Made by a program: the position numbers and the translations under genes. Under the pieces are notes generated by a model. The model saw nothing but the letters and a program-made list of their open reading frames with translations, was not told the origin of the DNA and did no database searches. DNA of 64,000 nucleotides from Valencia hispanica (Eukaryota; Chordata; Actinopteri; Cyprinodontiformes; Valenciidae): the NCBI GenBank assembly GCA_963556495.2, contig OY747704.1, positions 41,748,001-41,812,000 of the forward strand, given 5' to 3'. How positions within the stretch are numbered: position 1 is the first letter of the stretch; every line of letters starts with the position of its first letter. Below are positions 1-11,255 of this stretch, piece after piece.

Positions 1-159
1 CATTTTTATATATTGACAGCTTTGTACTGAAATATCCATTATCTATCTATGTAAAAAGAATATAACCAAGAACAAATGGCTTCAAAACGGGTCTGAAGTT
101 TATGCTAATCATTGCTGCCAACTCTACAAGCTTTGCCATAGAGACAGAAAATGTTGGAC

Positions 160-680
160 TCTTCTTTTCAAAAATAGCTAAAGCTCTGTCAGATTTGATA
201 GAATGATCGCATCAATTTAAAAGTCTTGCCATATTTTCAATTGGATTTAGGTATGGACTTTGACTGGACCAGTTTACCCCGCACAAATCTTTAAAATGAG
301 TAATTCAAGCATAGCTCTGGTTGCATTTTTTGGGGTCGTTGTATGCTAGAGGAAGAATAAGCTCCTCCCCAGGCTCAATTATTTTCTAGCATGTAACTTA
401 TCTTCCAAGATTACCCTGTATTTTGCTGACCCGCTTCCCCGTCCCTGCTATTAAAAAAAATCACCCCCACAGCATGATGCTGCAACCACCATTAGTCACT
501 GTTGGACAGTGTTTTCAGTGTGATTCAGTGTCAGTTTTGACACTAGATTTCTTCTTTCTGTGACTACGCTCTATTTACATTACAGCCCAGAAATATTCCT
601 ACCCCCAGCACTTTTAGATTTACAGTAGACTTTAGCTTTTTCCAACATCTTTCTTCTGATCTAATGTAATATTCTTGTTT
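160..680 (-). mobile_element. Tc1-like transposon fragment, decayed
   Basis: Read on the minus strand, this stretch follows the middle and C-terminal part of a Tc1/mariner transposase gene. It contains the complement of the conserved block that encodes the HGGGSIMLWG-type motif (CACAGCATGATGCTGC at about 469-484). It also contains the complement of the SPDLNPIEN-type region (TTGGATTTAGGTATGGACTT near 241-260). The reading frame is full of stops and small deletions, so no protein can be made. No terminal inverted repeat is recognisable at either edge. Placement in the Tc1 superfamily is firm from these blocks; the exact family is not determined. Confidence 0.75.
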
Positions 681-684
681 TGAA

Positions 685-975
685 GTGGGCCAACCTCAAA
701 GACTTGTAAAAGAACTGTACAAATACCCATGGAAACATTCTAAAAGCTGGTCAACAATAACAAGAAGGGAAGACTGCTGTAATGCTAAAAAATATTTTTT
801 TTCTTCGTTTATTGACAAGGGTATAAATAATGTCTGACACACCATTTTCTAATCAACTTTATGAAAGACGGATCTTTTTTCTCATTTCCTATCAGAAACA
901 AACCTCTTGCTTTAATTAAAACTAATTTTAAATCCAAATCTGCCAGTTCTATGAATTCTTTTGAACTTAATTGTA
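685..975 (+). mobile_element. Tc1-like transposon 3' end fragment
   Basis: This segment aligns by eye with 61745-62015. Both contain an AAAGCTGGTCA/AAACTGGTCA block, then GCTGTAATGC, then CTCATTTCCT followed by TCAGAAACAAA. In related fish Tc1-like elements this is the end of the transposase gene (KKLVxNY region) and the 3' untranslated and terminal-repeat part. It lies on the plus strand, opposite to the Tc1 pieces on both sides, so it is a separate insertion or an inverted piece. The coding remnant is too decayed to translate. Confidence 0.6.
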
Positions 976-1215
976 GCTCTTTCCATCTTCCCTCCAACTC
1001 TGACCAGCTTCTATGACACTGCTAAAGTAAAACATCCCCACAGCATGATACTGCCATTGTGTCAATGTGTGGGTTGTGTGTTCATGGTGATGTGCAGTGT
1101 ACGCTTTCTGTCACACATACTGTTTTGCATGTTGACCAAAAAGTTTCATTCCAGACCACCCTCTTCCACATGTTCCTGCAGATTACAGAGAACTATTTTT
1201 GTTTTAAATGTGATA
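976..1215 (-). mobile_element. Tc1-like transposon fragment, decayed
   Basis: Minus-strand transposase remnant of the same general family as 160-680. It has the ATCCCCACAGCATGATACTG block at about 1033-1052, then TGGTGATGTGCAGTG and a block matching the stretch before the first catalytic aspartate in fish Tc1 elements (CATGTTGACCAAAAAGTTTC). It ends near the short inverted-repeat element at 1231. No open frame survives. Confidence 0.7.
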
Positions 1216-1230
1216 AGACATGATATATAT

Positions 1231-1429
1231 TAGTCTTTCTCAACCCTGGGCCTGCTGTCCTGCAGATTTTAGGTGTTTCCCTCCCTCCACACACCTGACT
1301 TAAATAAATGGGTGATGAACAGGCTGCTGCAGCACTTGATGACATGCACACCTCATTCAATGCTGGAGCGGAGTCACATCTAAAACATGAAGGACAGCGA
1401 TCCCTCAGACCCTTAGTGAAGAAACATTA
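1231..1429. mobile_element. hAT-like MITE with 8-bp target duplication
   Basis: About 200-bp non-coding element with long imperfect terminal inverted repeats. The left end begins TAGTCTTTCTCAACCCTGGG. The complement of the right end begins TAATGTTTCTTCACTAAGGG. Further in, both arms share CTGTCCT and a GTTTTAGATGTG-like block (left form ATTTTAGGTGTT), so the arms match over roughly 60 bp. The flanks are ATATATAT on the left (1223-1230) and ATATTGAT on the right (1430-1437), matching at 6 of 8 positions, the size expected of a hAT target duplication. It has no coding capacity and would need a transposase supplied from elsewhere. Confidence 0.65.
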
Positions 1430-2148
1430 ATATTGATATGAGTTTTTTTTATTTGATTTTATCATATTAATATGAATGAAAGAAGCACAATGCATCTGTA
1501 AATACTGGTTAACACTGGCTTACTTTTAAAATATGTTAACATAGCGAAGGCTTCAACTGAAGATAAAAACTGAGTTAAGTCTCTTCTTCCATCAGCATTT
1601 CTTTTATGAATTGACACTTTTACCAAATGTAAGACTGTTACATAGCATAAAATATCAGTTGGTTCAGTCTTAAAGCCATTGTTCCACTGGGGTTGCGCTA
1701 TGCATACACAGTGAGTGTGTTGCTGTATGTCTGAGCTATCCGACGATACAAACCCACGTTTTATGGAGTGTGTGCATGCGATAAAAGCACTCAAGAGTTA
1801 AAGTGCTTTTCTACCATGCTCAAAGCCATGTGTCAGCACTAGACCACTAAATCCACACAATTCCCTTGAACAGTTTCCCTTTCTCTGATAGTCTATCATT
1901 CCTCCGTTTCAGATGGCTGGCTGCTGGGGCTGACAGGGCCAAGTCCTTGAAGAGATCATGTGTCTGTGGAAAGTACAGGACAAGAAACCGTTATCTGAGC
2001 TTTCCAACTGTGTCTTTATCGTTACCGTTTCCCCCTGTGGTGTGTTTCCTTTCCGACATCTCCTAGAGGTTCATGTAGATTCAGTGATCCATGACTTTTG
2101 AAGAAGTGCTCTGACAAATACAGTATATGGGATAATGTGACATATACA

Positions 2149-3160
2149 GTCATGGAAAAAGAAAGTACGCCCCCTTTCAGTCCCATGGTGGAGGGGGATA
2201 TGATCTTCACAAGTTTTTAAAATCATCTTAATATACCACCAAGTGTACAAAAGCACAAGATGGATTCCACAACCTCAGTACTTATTAAAGAACAAGGAAG
2301 GAAATGGAAAAACTGGTTGTAAAAATACTTAGTAGACCCTTGTAGGTCGAATTGGAGTTGCAGCTATGGGCTGCATATCAAATTCACTTTATTTACTTAT
2401 CTTCCGCAGTGTAGCAACCTAAAAGCAGAGCTTTTGGCAGTCAGGAGCTTGCAGGTGTGTGTTAGGGCAATGCCAAGAAGGAAAAACATCAGTAATGAGG
2501 TTGCAGAGCTTTTGTTTGGTATGGTACAGTGCTATAGAAAAAAGATTTTCTCAATTAGCATGTTAAATGTTAAAGTTAATCACAAGTATGAGTTGTTCAG
2601 AAGAGTTGCACAGAGAAATCCTTTTCCTAGAAAAGAACAAGGAAGAATGACATCACTTTGCAAAGTTGCATCTGAATGGATCTCAAGACTTCTGCAACAA
2701 AGTAATTTGGAGAGATGAAACTATAGTTTAGATGATTAGCTTTAATGTGCATCCTGTTTTCAGAAAACCAAACTGCACATCAGCACAAGCACATCACAAC
2801 AACAATCAAACATTTGGGTGGAGGTGTTATAATATGGGCTGGTTTTAAACTCATCGGACCTGGTAAACCTTGCAGTCATTGAGTCGCCAATGGACTCCTA
2901 TGTGTACAGGGTTTTAGAGACAAATGTCAGACAATGGTCCAATCAAAGTCTAGACCTAAACCCTAATTGAAATACGGGATCTGAAAAGAGCTGGCACAAA
3001 TGTAAAAAAAAAAAGCAACAGAAGTAACGTGGAACAGAATTCCTCCACAATTTCTATGTCAAGTCATTGCAACAATTTTTTTCTTTTATGGGCGATTGAA
3101 TTATAGGGCATTCTGAATTTTTCCCAACATAACTTTTGCAGTGTGGTGTTGAGAAGTTTT
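2149..3160 (+). mobile_element. Decayed Tc1-like element, 5' TIR and scrambled transposase
   Basis: The left edge carries CAGTCATGGAAAAAG, a common terminal motif of fish Tc1-like elements. From 2470 a frame begins MPRRKNISNEV, which resembles the N-terminal helix-turn-helix of Tc1 transposases, and runs to a stop near 2716 after decayed middle sequence. Beyond that, TTTGGGTGGAGGTGTTATAA at 2813-2832 corresponds to the GGGGxxxWG motif, and TCAAAGTCTAGACCTAAACC near 2943-2962 to the SPDLNP motif before the catalytic glutamate. CGTGGAACAGAATTCCTCCA follows in the C-terminal region. Multiple frameshifts make it a dead copy. The right TIR was not identified. Confidence 0.6.
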
Positions 3161-6100
3161 ATACACTTGGTTGACCTAAATAATTTTAGATCCTAGGAAA
3201 GACAAGATCAGTTTTTTATTATATTCTACTATTCTCTATAGTATACTTCTCTTTTCGATGACTCTATGTTGCACAGTTGAGTGTTATGGGTAAAAAAACC
3301 CACAAATATTGCACATTGCTGAAATCTCACAGAAATATGCTTCCCAGTTTTTGTTTGACTAGTCTTTGTCTTCTGTTTTTTGAAGCCCATTGTGGATGAA
3401 CCCCTGATGAATCATGCTAACGACCCAGGCCCTGCGCTGCTGCACTGCTATGAAATTAATATCTAAAGAATGGAGATATGGAGCAAATAGATGAGAATAG
3501 GAGCGCAATATTCACCCATGGGTACTGTGTGTTCAGGCACAGACACACACGTGTGCGCTCACATATACTGCACACAGACCCTGACAGGCAGGCTATTATC
3601 CCCCCAGTTCGCACTGCTGTAATTGGCTATCGCTTTTTACAAATGTGGCTCCCACTAACTCGCATATCAGCTCCCATCTTATCAGATGTGTAGGGGTCAC
3701 CATGTCCGTGTGCATGTATATGCGTGTGTGCGCATATATGTAGTGGTATATAGTATGTTAGGGGTCACTGATGTTCCCAATCTTCATGTCTTTCTTCAGA
3801 CTCATTTATGCCCGTGCTAAACGAGCTAACAGATGCCAAGTGTGTCAGTAGCTGTATCCTCTTTAGCGGTGCTGGAGCATTTATCCATTAGTCTGCTAAT
3901 AGCATCAGGATCTCTCACACAGTGCCGAGGTGATGATGAAATATTAGCTTAGCTCGGGTCGTCAGTTAGCTGGGGCTTGCCTCTGAGATCAAGTTCATTT
4001 AATTTCTCATGCAGAGATAAAAAACAATAGCAAATTCATAACTGTCTGTGTATCAATGACAACTAAAGACAATGTACATTTTTGTGGCCTTCATAGTTTT
4101 TTGGGTGGGTTTATTTCTTGTTTTTCTTTGTTGAAATTGTATAAAATTTTAATAATGCACAACTAAGGTCTTAAGCAGGAACTGATCAAGGAAAGCAAGC
4201 TGTAATCAGGCCCCATTCTAATAGGCATTTGTACAAAGTTTAACGGTTTTAACGGTTTCATTTTTTTACTATGTTGGCTTCAATTTTATTCAAATATAAC
4301 TTTTTTATATAAACATAAATTGAAATATTATGATGATTTTTGCACCCTCTACACCAGCACAACAGTGCTTTGTAGGGGCTTACCTTGGTAGTAGTGGGGG
4401 GCAAGTTCTGGGGGTCAAAGTATTCCTTTCTTTTTTTGATTGGAGGATGCTTTGCAAGCAAATGTTTCTAACAAAAACTTTGGAGGGCCTATATCAGATT
4501 AGATGTTTTAATTTGTTATATCTTCTTTTAGGTAAGAAACTATTTGATTATGATGATGTCATAACCCCACCTACAACCTAACCTTTGATCCTAAGCATAA
4601 CTGATGTAACGCGAGTAAGTACATGTTCCACCTCTCATTTACTTTTGGTGTATTTCAGTGAGTTCTGTACATCACCACATAAAGCCCTGACCTAATTACC
4701 ATAACAATTTCAGGTTTCTTTGTACTTGTTTTGATTAAAACATTTCTAGAAGTGATGCTGTTTATTTTTTTCAAAAGGCAAAAACTAAGACTATTATTTT
4801 GTAGAAGCTTAGTTCATGTGTCTTGAAGTTCATTCATACCTTTCAATCTTTTTGGATTTGCATGCAAATATACTTGTGGAGGTAGGGGCACCAAAACTAG
4901 CTCCAGCTTAGGGCCCTACATCTTCCTAAATCCGGCACTGACTACAGCCATCTGCCTATAAACCATACAGGTTGGATGAATTTACACATAAAAAACAAGC
5001 TCACAAGCTTTACAAAACACCTAAGAAAAGATCTTACATTGTGTTTAAAGAACACCTTTGGTTGTTACAGACCATACTTTTTAGTTTGGTCAACTGAAGT
5101 AGACAATAAGCCAGAAGAGATTTCAGTTCAACACTGTAAATAAAGAAATTGAAAAGCAGAAAATAAAAACAGTATATTTGATTAATTCCATTTGTGCAGT
5201 GGCCGTACGGGTGCTCAACAAACCTAACAAATCACAAAATAAAACAACAATATCTCATGAAAGACAAAAAAAGGTACTCAAGGATATTTTAGAAAAGATT
5301 CAAGTAAAATGTAACAAATTATAAAACACAGGACTTTGGGACATTCCTGAAATATTGAGGTGTTTAGAGGTGCGACATTAAAACTCCACTATCTACAAAC
5401 ATGACATTTTTTAAATTAGATCACTGAATTCTAGAGACTGAGAAAAAAATGAAAGAAAAAGGAAGGCAGTAAGGAACACATGACATTTTAAAAAAGGACA
5501 TTCAATAAAAATCTACATAAAAATACTTTACACAAACGGAAATTTTGAGTTTGATCTTTAGTCATGTTTTTGCCTCTGCTTGTTTTCAATCGTTTCGAGA
5601 ATGGTTTTTCAGTTCTGCTGCTTTTGCTACATGTCTATTTAAACAAAACAGAGTTTTGAACTTCTATCGTAATTTAGGCCTCATTAAAATGTCACTTACA
5701 CTCCTTTGGACTGTCAGAATACAGATGGAGAGATGGATCGCCTGCAGTTCGAGCACCGCTGTGGGCAAGTGTCTACACATAATGTTAGTATGAATAAACT
5801 GTTTCCACCACATTGCTGGTAAATTAGATTAATTATCAATTAGGTTAGAATTTAAAATGTATTCTTTCAGAATAAGCAAGAAAAAAAATGCAATTTCAAA
5901 CACCCTTTGTGTAGCTGACTCACATATAATGGATTCCAACAACCTTTTGCATGATGTTAAGATGATATGCATAATGAGCATAATGAACAACGGACACAAT
6001 TAACAACTATACACCATATTACTGCCATAACTGGGATGGTGATATAACGTCTCACTCTTATGGGAACTGCTGTTAAAAGATCTATAAAAAAGTCTTAAAA

Positions 6101-6365
6101 TGATCTATAATTACAGTCATATCAGTAGCATTATGTCAGACTGGAATTCGTTTGAAAAATTCACCATCAATTTAAGTACATTAGAAATACTGAGAATTTT
6201 CATTTTGAACAAAATCATCTGTTGTTTGCAATGCTAACCATTTCAGGATAAAAACTAGCAGTGATTAAAAAGAAAGTTGGAGGGAGAGGACCCACACTTA
6301 TCTTGGCACCATAGACAATAAATGGAATAGTAAAATAGGTTTTCTTAGCAACCAGTATGCTATCT
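3161..6365. other. AT-rich DNA without a gene
   Basis: No supported gene. 3530-3740 has mixed CA/TG-rich sequence. 3780-4020 is more balanced in composition, with repeated TTAGC motifs, and could be conserved non-coding DNA. Two short blocks, about 4345-4425 and 4875-4945, read like degenerate ends of an unclassified interspersed repeat (GGGGCACCAAAACTAGCTCC, then AAATCCGGCACTGAC). Open frames here are short, lack family resemblance and are best treated as chance. Confidence 0.5.
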
Positions 6366-6530
6366 ACATGCCAATTGGTTCTATGGGAGCCATGCCTATA
6401 GAAAGCCTTTTCTGTTCTTCTATCACAAATGTAAACTTGTGGAGTTTTCTAAACACAACGTTGATGGGTTTCAGTCAGATGAGGCAAAGGTTGAATCTCA
6501 TTTCCTATCAATCCCCTCTAACCCTGGGGT
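6366..6530 (+). mobile_element. Tc1-like transposase scrap
   Basis: A short plus-strand piece. CTATAGAAAGCCTTTTCTG is followed by CTTGTGGAGTTTTCTAAACA and then GGTTTCAGTCAGATGAGGCA. This order matches the segment of Tc1 transposase genes just before the first catalytic aspartate, where WSDEAKVE-like sequence is expected (here QMRQRLN after frame loss). No terminal repeats are seen. It is a fragment only; the family is inferred from the block order. Confidence 0.5.
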
Positions 6531-6670
6531 GCCCATATCTTGATTTCCAAAAAAGAAGACACTTAGCCCAGTCCTGAAACGTTTAAATAATTATCTGTTT
6601 ACTTTAAGAAGACTTTTAAGTTTAACATATTTTAGGTATTCCTTCTCTATGTAGTTAAAAATTATAGTTA

Positions 6671-7975
6671 CACAGGTGAAACTCAAATAGTTAGAATATC
6701 GTGCAAAACTTAATTCATTTCAGTAATTCAACTTAAAAGGTGAAACTAATAGATGATATAGACTCATTACGTGCAAAGCGAGACATTTCAAGCCTTTATT
6801 TGTTATAATTTTGATTATTATGGCTTACAGCTTAAGAAAACCCGAATTCAAAATCTCTGAAAACTTGAATATTGTATAAAGGCTCAATATCGTAGACCCA
6901 AAGTCTCAAACCCTAATCAGCTAATTAATCCAAAACACATACAAAAGGGTTCCTTGTTGCAAAATAAGTTGGATGTTCCCAAAGTGCTGTATCAAAGCAC
7001 ATTAATAGAAAGTTATGTGGGAAAAGTGTGGGAGAAAAGGGTGCACAAGCAGCAGAGATGGCCGCAGCCTGGAAAGGACGGTCAGGAAACAGCCATTGGG
7101 AACCTTCACAAGGAGTGAACTGAGGCTGAAGTTGGTGCATCAAGAGCCACCACACACAGATGGATCCTGGACATGGGCTTCAAAATGTCGTATTCCTCTT
7201 GTCAAGCCATTCCTGAACAACAAACGTCAGAAGCGTCTTACCTCTGCTAAAGAAAAAAAAAGAACAGCAGATGTTGCATCTCATTTGGAAAACAAGGTTC
7301 CAGAGGCTGGTGGAAGAATGGAAAGGCACACAATCCAAGACGCTTGAAGTCCAGTGTGAAGTTTCCACAGTCTGTGTTGATCTGGGGAGCCATGTCATCT
7401 GCTGGTGTTGGTCAACTGTGCATTAATAAGTCCAAGTTCAATGCAGCCATCTACCTGGACATTTTGTAGCACTTCATGCTTCTTTCCGCAGATGAGCTTT
7501 ATGGAGATGCTGACTTCATTTTCCAGCAGGACCTGGCACCTGCCCACACTGTCAAAAGTACCAAAACCTGGTTTAATTACCATTGGATTACTGTGTTTGA
7601 CTGGCCAGCAAACTTGCCTAACCCTGAACCCCATGGAGAATCTATGGGGCATTGCTTAGAGAAAGATGAGAGACATGAGACCGAACGATGCAGATGAACT
7701 GAAGGCCACTATTGAAGCATCCTGGTCTTCAATAACAAACGTCTGACATTTCTCTATTTAAAATCCTTGCTTTATTGATTGCATTTATTATTTTAATTTT
7801 TGAGATTTTGATGTTGGGGTTTTAATAAGCTGTTAGACATATTCATCAAAATTATAACAAATAAAGGCTTTAAATATCTCACTTTGCATGTAATGATTCT
7901 ATATAATATATTAATTCATCTTTTAAGTTGAATAATAGAAATAACTACTCTTCTCTATTAGAAAACAACCCTGTA
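6671..7975 (+). mobile_element. Tc1-like element with about 200-bp TIRs
   Basis: Complete but inactive DNA transposon. The left arm (6671 to about 6870) and the complement of the right arm (about 7745-7975) share GTAATTCAACTTAAAAGGTG/ATTCAACTTAAAAGATG, then GACTCATTACGTGCAAAGCG/GAATCATTACATGCAAAGTG, then AAGCCTTTATTTGTTATAAT. The outermost 30 bp of the right arm are more decayed. A broken transposase gene sits between the arms. Long TIRs of this type are known in some fish and amphibian Tc1-like families; the exact family name is not given here. Confidence 0.8.
7010..7735 (+). pseudogene. Tc1-like transposase pseudogene (DD34E)
   Basis: Remnant of the cut-and-paste transposase of the surrounding TIR element. 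The C-terminal catalytic half is readable. FPQSVLIWGAMSSAGV, around 7363-7410, contains the WG block. QQDLAPAHT follows (the central catalytic aspartate is in QDLAPAH). LNPMENLWG, near 7620-7650, carries the catalytic glutamate. The QDLAPAH motif and the MENLWG motif are in different frames, so at least one frameshift separates them, and a TAG stop interrupts the frame near 7468 (after YLDIL). The N-terminal DNA-binding half is largely missing. It cannot encode an active enzyme. Confidence 0.75.
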
Positions 7976-9925
7976 AAAATAATTTCATTCAGGGCCGAAT
8001 CACCATCCTTTATTTTAACAAGAACCTGGTGACAAGATAAATTTTATTAAATTCAATATTTCAGTTTTTTGAGTAAATTTCATACTGAGCAAAAATACAC
8101 AAAAATCAGAAATTATTTTCTGACAAAATAAGTATCATTTTCTTTTCAATGTAATATTACAAATAAAAAGCATCAATCTCACAAAGACACTTTAAAAACA
8201 GCATATATTGCAGTCTTTAGTTTTTCTTTGTCAATTTAATAGATGAAGTCTCACTGTGCTCTGCCTTTTCATCATTTTTGCATCCATGTGAGCTATGGGA
8301 TCTTTGGCACTTCTCATACACAGAAATACATATGCCAGCAAAGCCACAGGCTGCATTCTACAACACATTTGGTGTGACCACGACAATACGAAGGAAATTT
8401 ATTTTGGGGTTTATCCGTAAAGCTGCACCTGAGCTTTGATATTTTGTAAACAGCAGCAGTGTTGGTTTCATCTATGAACAGAGCAGAACCACCCACTATG
8501 GAGAAACTCGGGGAAGGCGTCAAATGAGAGAAAGGGTATTGTATTCCATGAATCACACCAGCCAATGTAAGTATGCGGATTGGTCCCCTGAAAAACGATG
8601 AAAACCCGGACATTTTTATCAATCTACGAATACTCCCTGGACACACCAGACAGTATGTGAAAAGTGGGCATGTCTGGGAAAAAGAGGATGTTTGGTTACC
8701 CTACCCTATGCCCTGACACTTAATTCAAGTAGTGGTTAAAATATTCAAAAAATATGTTGGAAACTCCATTAAGACGCGGATACATCAGCTCTTGCTGACT
8801 TTTTGATGATCCACACATTATAGGAAGAGGAATGATTACAGGTCCCTATCTATGTTCCAGTCTAAGACTAAGAGGTGTCAGATTGGCAAAAAAGGGGTTC
8901 GGCAAAGTATTAGTAGTGTTGGTGGCAATAGGTGTGGTTTTTGAACAAAATATTTCTCAACATTGAATTGTTTTACACCGTGAATTAGCATGGAGTATTC
9001 TGTAAGTGCATATGGGTATTTATTCATTTATACGAGACAACAGGGTTTTAAATGGTTTCTACACAGAGGTAGTTACGTACCGATTCAGTTGTTTAATTTA
9101 ACTCTCAGCACCACGAGATTTGGAGTTTCACTTCATGAAGAGTCCTTGAAGTCACAAGGAAATTACATTCCCACTAGGCGGGGCTCTGGAGCAGAGATTA
9201 CATCACACATTATAGAGTTGATTTAAACCCATATTCAAGAAGCCAACTGCTTACCCATCATATTCCTTCACCTTGTTAATCCTTAACCAGTGAATTAACC
9301 CTCATTACCATGGCTGGAATATAGATGAATGCTCTTACTCCTCCCATTTCAGAATCTTTTCCCCCTCTATTCTGTTCTTACCCACCATCTAGTTTTCTGT
9401 GATGGGGAACGTCTGGGGTCAGTGATTCTGTCCCGTGTCGCCTGTGATAGTTCCACCTGCATTCAGATTGTTCTGACCTTAGATCAGTGCTGTCAGCTGA
9501 CCGTTAAAGCACTTTAAACCCCAACCTATCGAAAAACCAGCTGCTCCCCTCAGAGTGAAGATTGCCTCACGTCTTTGTATCTCAGCTGTATCACAGTGAA
9601 CAATACTACTAAAAGAGGACTATGAGCAAAAACTAAGCTCCACCTTGTAAAAAGGAGTCAAAGTTTCTTAGGATAAGAAATAAGTTGAGATATTTGGGTA
9701 TGTTTGTGTGATCCATATGCAAGTATTTTCTTATAGCTTACAAATCAATCCCTCTCCTTCTTTCTTCCCATTTTGAATAGTGGATTTAGCTTTTTTTCCC
9801 TCAAAATTAAAAATTCTTGAAGATAAAAGATATCTGATTGTCTTGAAATATATATATTCCCTTTATGTCACTCATTAAATGTTCAGATTAGCTAATTTCA
9901 AACAGTGTACACCATACCTATAGAA
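7976..9925. other. AT-rich DNA, possible repeat end at 8690
   Basis: No gene is supported. Around 8590-8710 the sequence GAAAACCCGGACATTTTT, then GGGCATGTCTGGGAAAAAGA and GTTACCCTACCCTA, resembles the end of a repeat with an AGGGTAACC-type terminus read on the minus strand. Its partner end was not found. The longest open frame here (minus, 8314-8646) shows no recognisable domain. The rest appears unique. Confidence 0.4.
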
Positions 9926-9929
9926 TAAG

Positions 9930-10524
9930 GAGCTCTGGTCAGGCTGTTTGACCCACATGCAAAACGCTATGAGAAATTACCTCTTCACATCCCTGTGAAA
10001 ATGCCATTCCTAGTGTTAAGCATGGTAGTGGCAACATCATGCTTTGGGACTGCTTTTCTTTTACTGGGAGTTGGAAGCGGGTAAGAGTAGATACAGATTG
10101 AATCTTGGAAACATCCAGAGCTAAAATTTAAGTTTAGCAAAGAAGAATCAGTACAATTTTTTCTCTGTATGTGCAAAGCTGTTGTAATTGCAGCTAAAAG
10201 TGGTTCTACAAAGTAATGACTCAAGAGTGCTGAACATACAGTGGAACCCCGGTATACATGGGGGTTAGGGACCACATCTGCTTGCTAATAGCTAAAATCC
10301 ATGAATAAGGTGTCAAGTAGCATTGCACCTGTGTATTTATTTTAGCTTTTAAAGGTGCACTGTAAATCAAAAATAAAAATTATGATTAAAAGTTGCATGA
10401 AAATGGTACGCCATCAATCATTTTCTTTTCACTTCACAGTTAAGCTTATAAATTTGAGATTTATGGTTATATAAATGATAAAAAAAACAAAATAAAGGGG
10501 TATGAGTACTTTTACAAAGCACTG
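9930..10524 (+). mobile_element. Tc1-like transposon 3' half
   Basis: Plus-strand remnant from the middle of a Tc1 transposase to its right terminus. AAGCATGGTAGTGGCAACAT at about 10019-10038 gives [13 protein letters not shown], the conserved block with G-to-D decay in WGCF. AATTGCAGCTAAAAGTGGTT and then AAAGTAATGACTCAAG mark the end of the coding part. AAAGGGGTATGAGTACTTTT, then ACAAAGCACTG at 10514-10524, is the terminal inverted repeat. The flanking TA has mutated to CA. A short foreign element interrupts the 3' untranslated part at 10239-10362. The 5' half is missing. Confidence 0.75.
10239..10362. mobile_element. Pogo/Tigger-like MITE inserted at TA
   Basis: A 124-bp insertion in the 3' part of the Tc1 remnant. 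It begins CAGTGGAACCCCGGTATAC and its complemented right end begins CAGTGCACCTTTAAAAGC. It is flanked on both sides by TA (10237-10238 and 10363-10364), the duplication expected for pogo and Tc1-type elements. The Tc1 sequence reads on after its removal (TGCTGAACA before, AAATCAAAAATAAAAATT after). It is non-coding. The pogo/Tigger label rests on the CAGTGGAACC start and the TA site and is tentative. Confidence 0.55.
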
Positions 10525-11255
10525 CATGTCAGATCATAGAAAACAGCTCATTGCTATTTTCAATTCAATTCAGTTAATTTATATAGCGTCAATTCACAAC
10601 AGATGTCATCTCAAGGCACTTAACAAGAAGTCATTTCAATACATTTATACAAACATTCCAATCAGTAAAAAGTTTCCTATTTAAGGAATCCCAGCAGATT
10701 GCGTCAGTCATCGGCGAGAGGTTGGGCCCTGTTGATGCAGATTTTCCAACCACAGCAATCCTTCAGCAATCCCTCATACTGGAGAGGTGGAGAGGAAAAA
10801 CTCCCCTTTAACAGGAAGAAACCTCCAACAGAATCAGGCTCAGTAGGAGCGGCCATCTGCCACGACCGTCTGGGGGTTTGAGAAGACAGAGCAGAGACAC
10901 AGAAGGAACAGAAGATCTGATATAAGAGAACTTTCTATGTTACAGAAAGTAAAAAGTTGATAACAGGACACAGTGGATGTTCAGTTACTGGGAGCATCAT
11001 CCCAGTCGATGCCCCTCGTCCAACAGGGCATTGCAGCCAAGCAGGATACCAGACCAGGTATATCTTCTATGGAGAGAAAAACACTGAGAGAACACAAAGT
11101 TAACAGTCGAAATAACAGAATGTACTGTAATACAACTGGAGAGTAGTAGTAGAAAAGGAAGTAGCAGAGTGAAGAAAATTGGTAAGTCAGTCCACCAGAC
11201 GTCTAAGCCTATAGCAGCATAACTACAGAGCTAGCTCAGGATGACCTAAGCCACT

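Noticed and set aside
8314..8646. 110-codon minus frame
   Set aside because: No domain or homologous pattern seen, and it ends near a probable repeat terminus.
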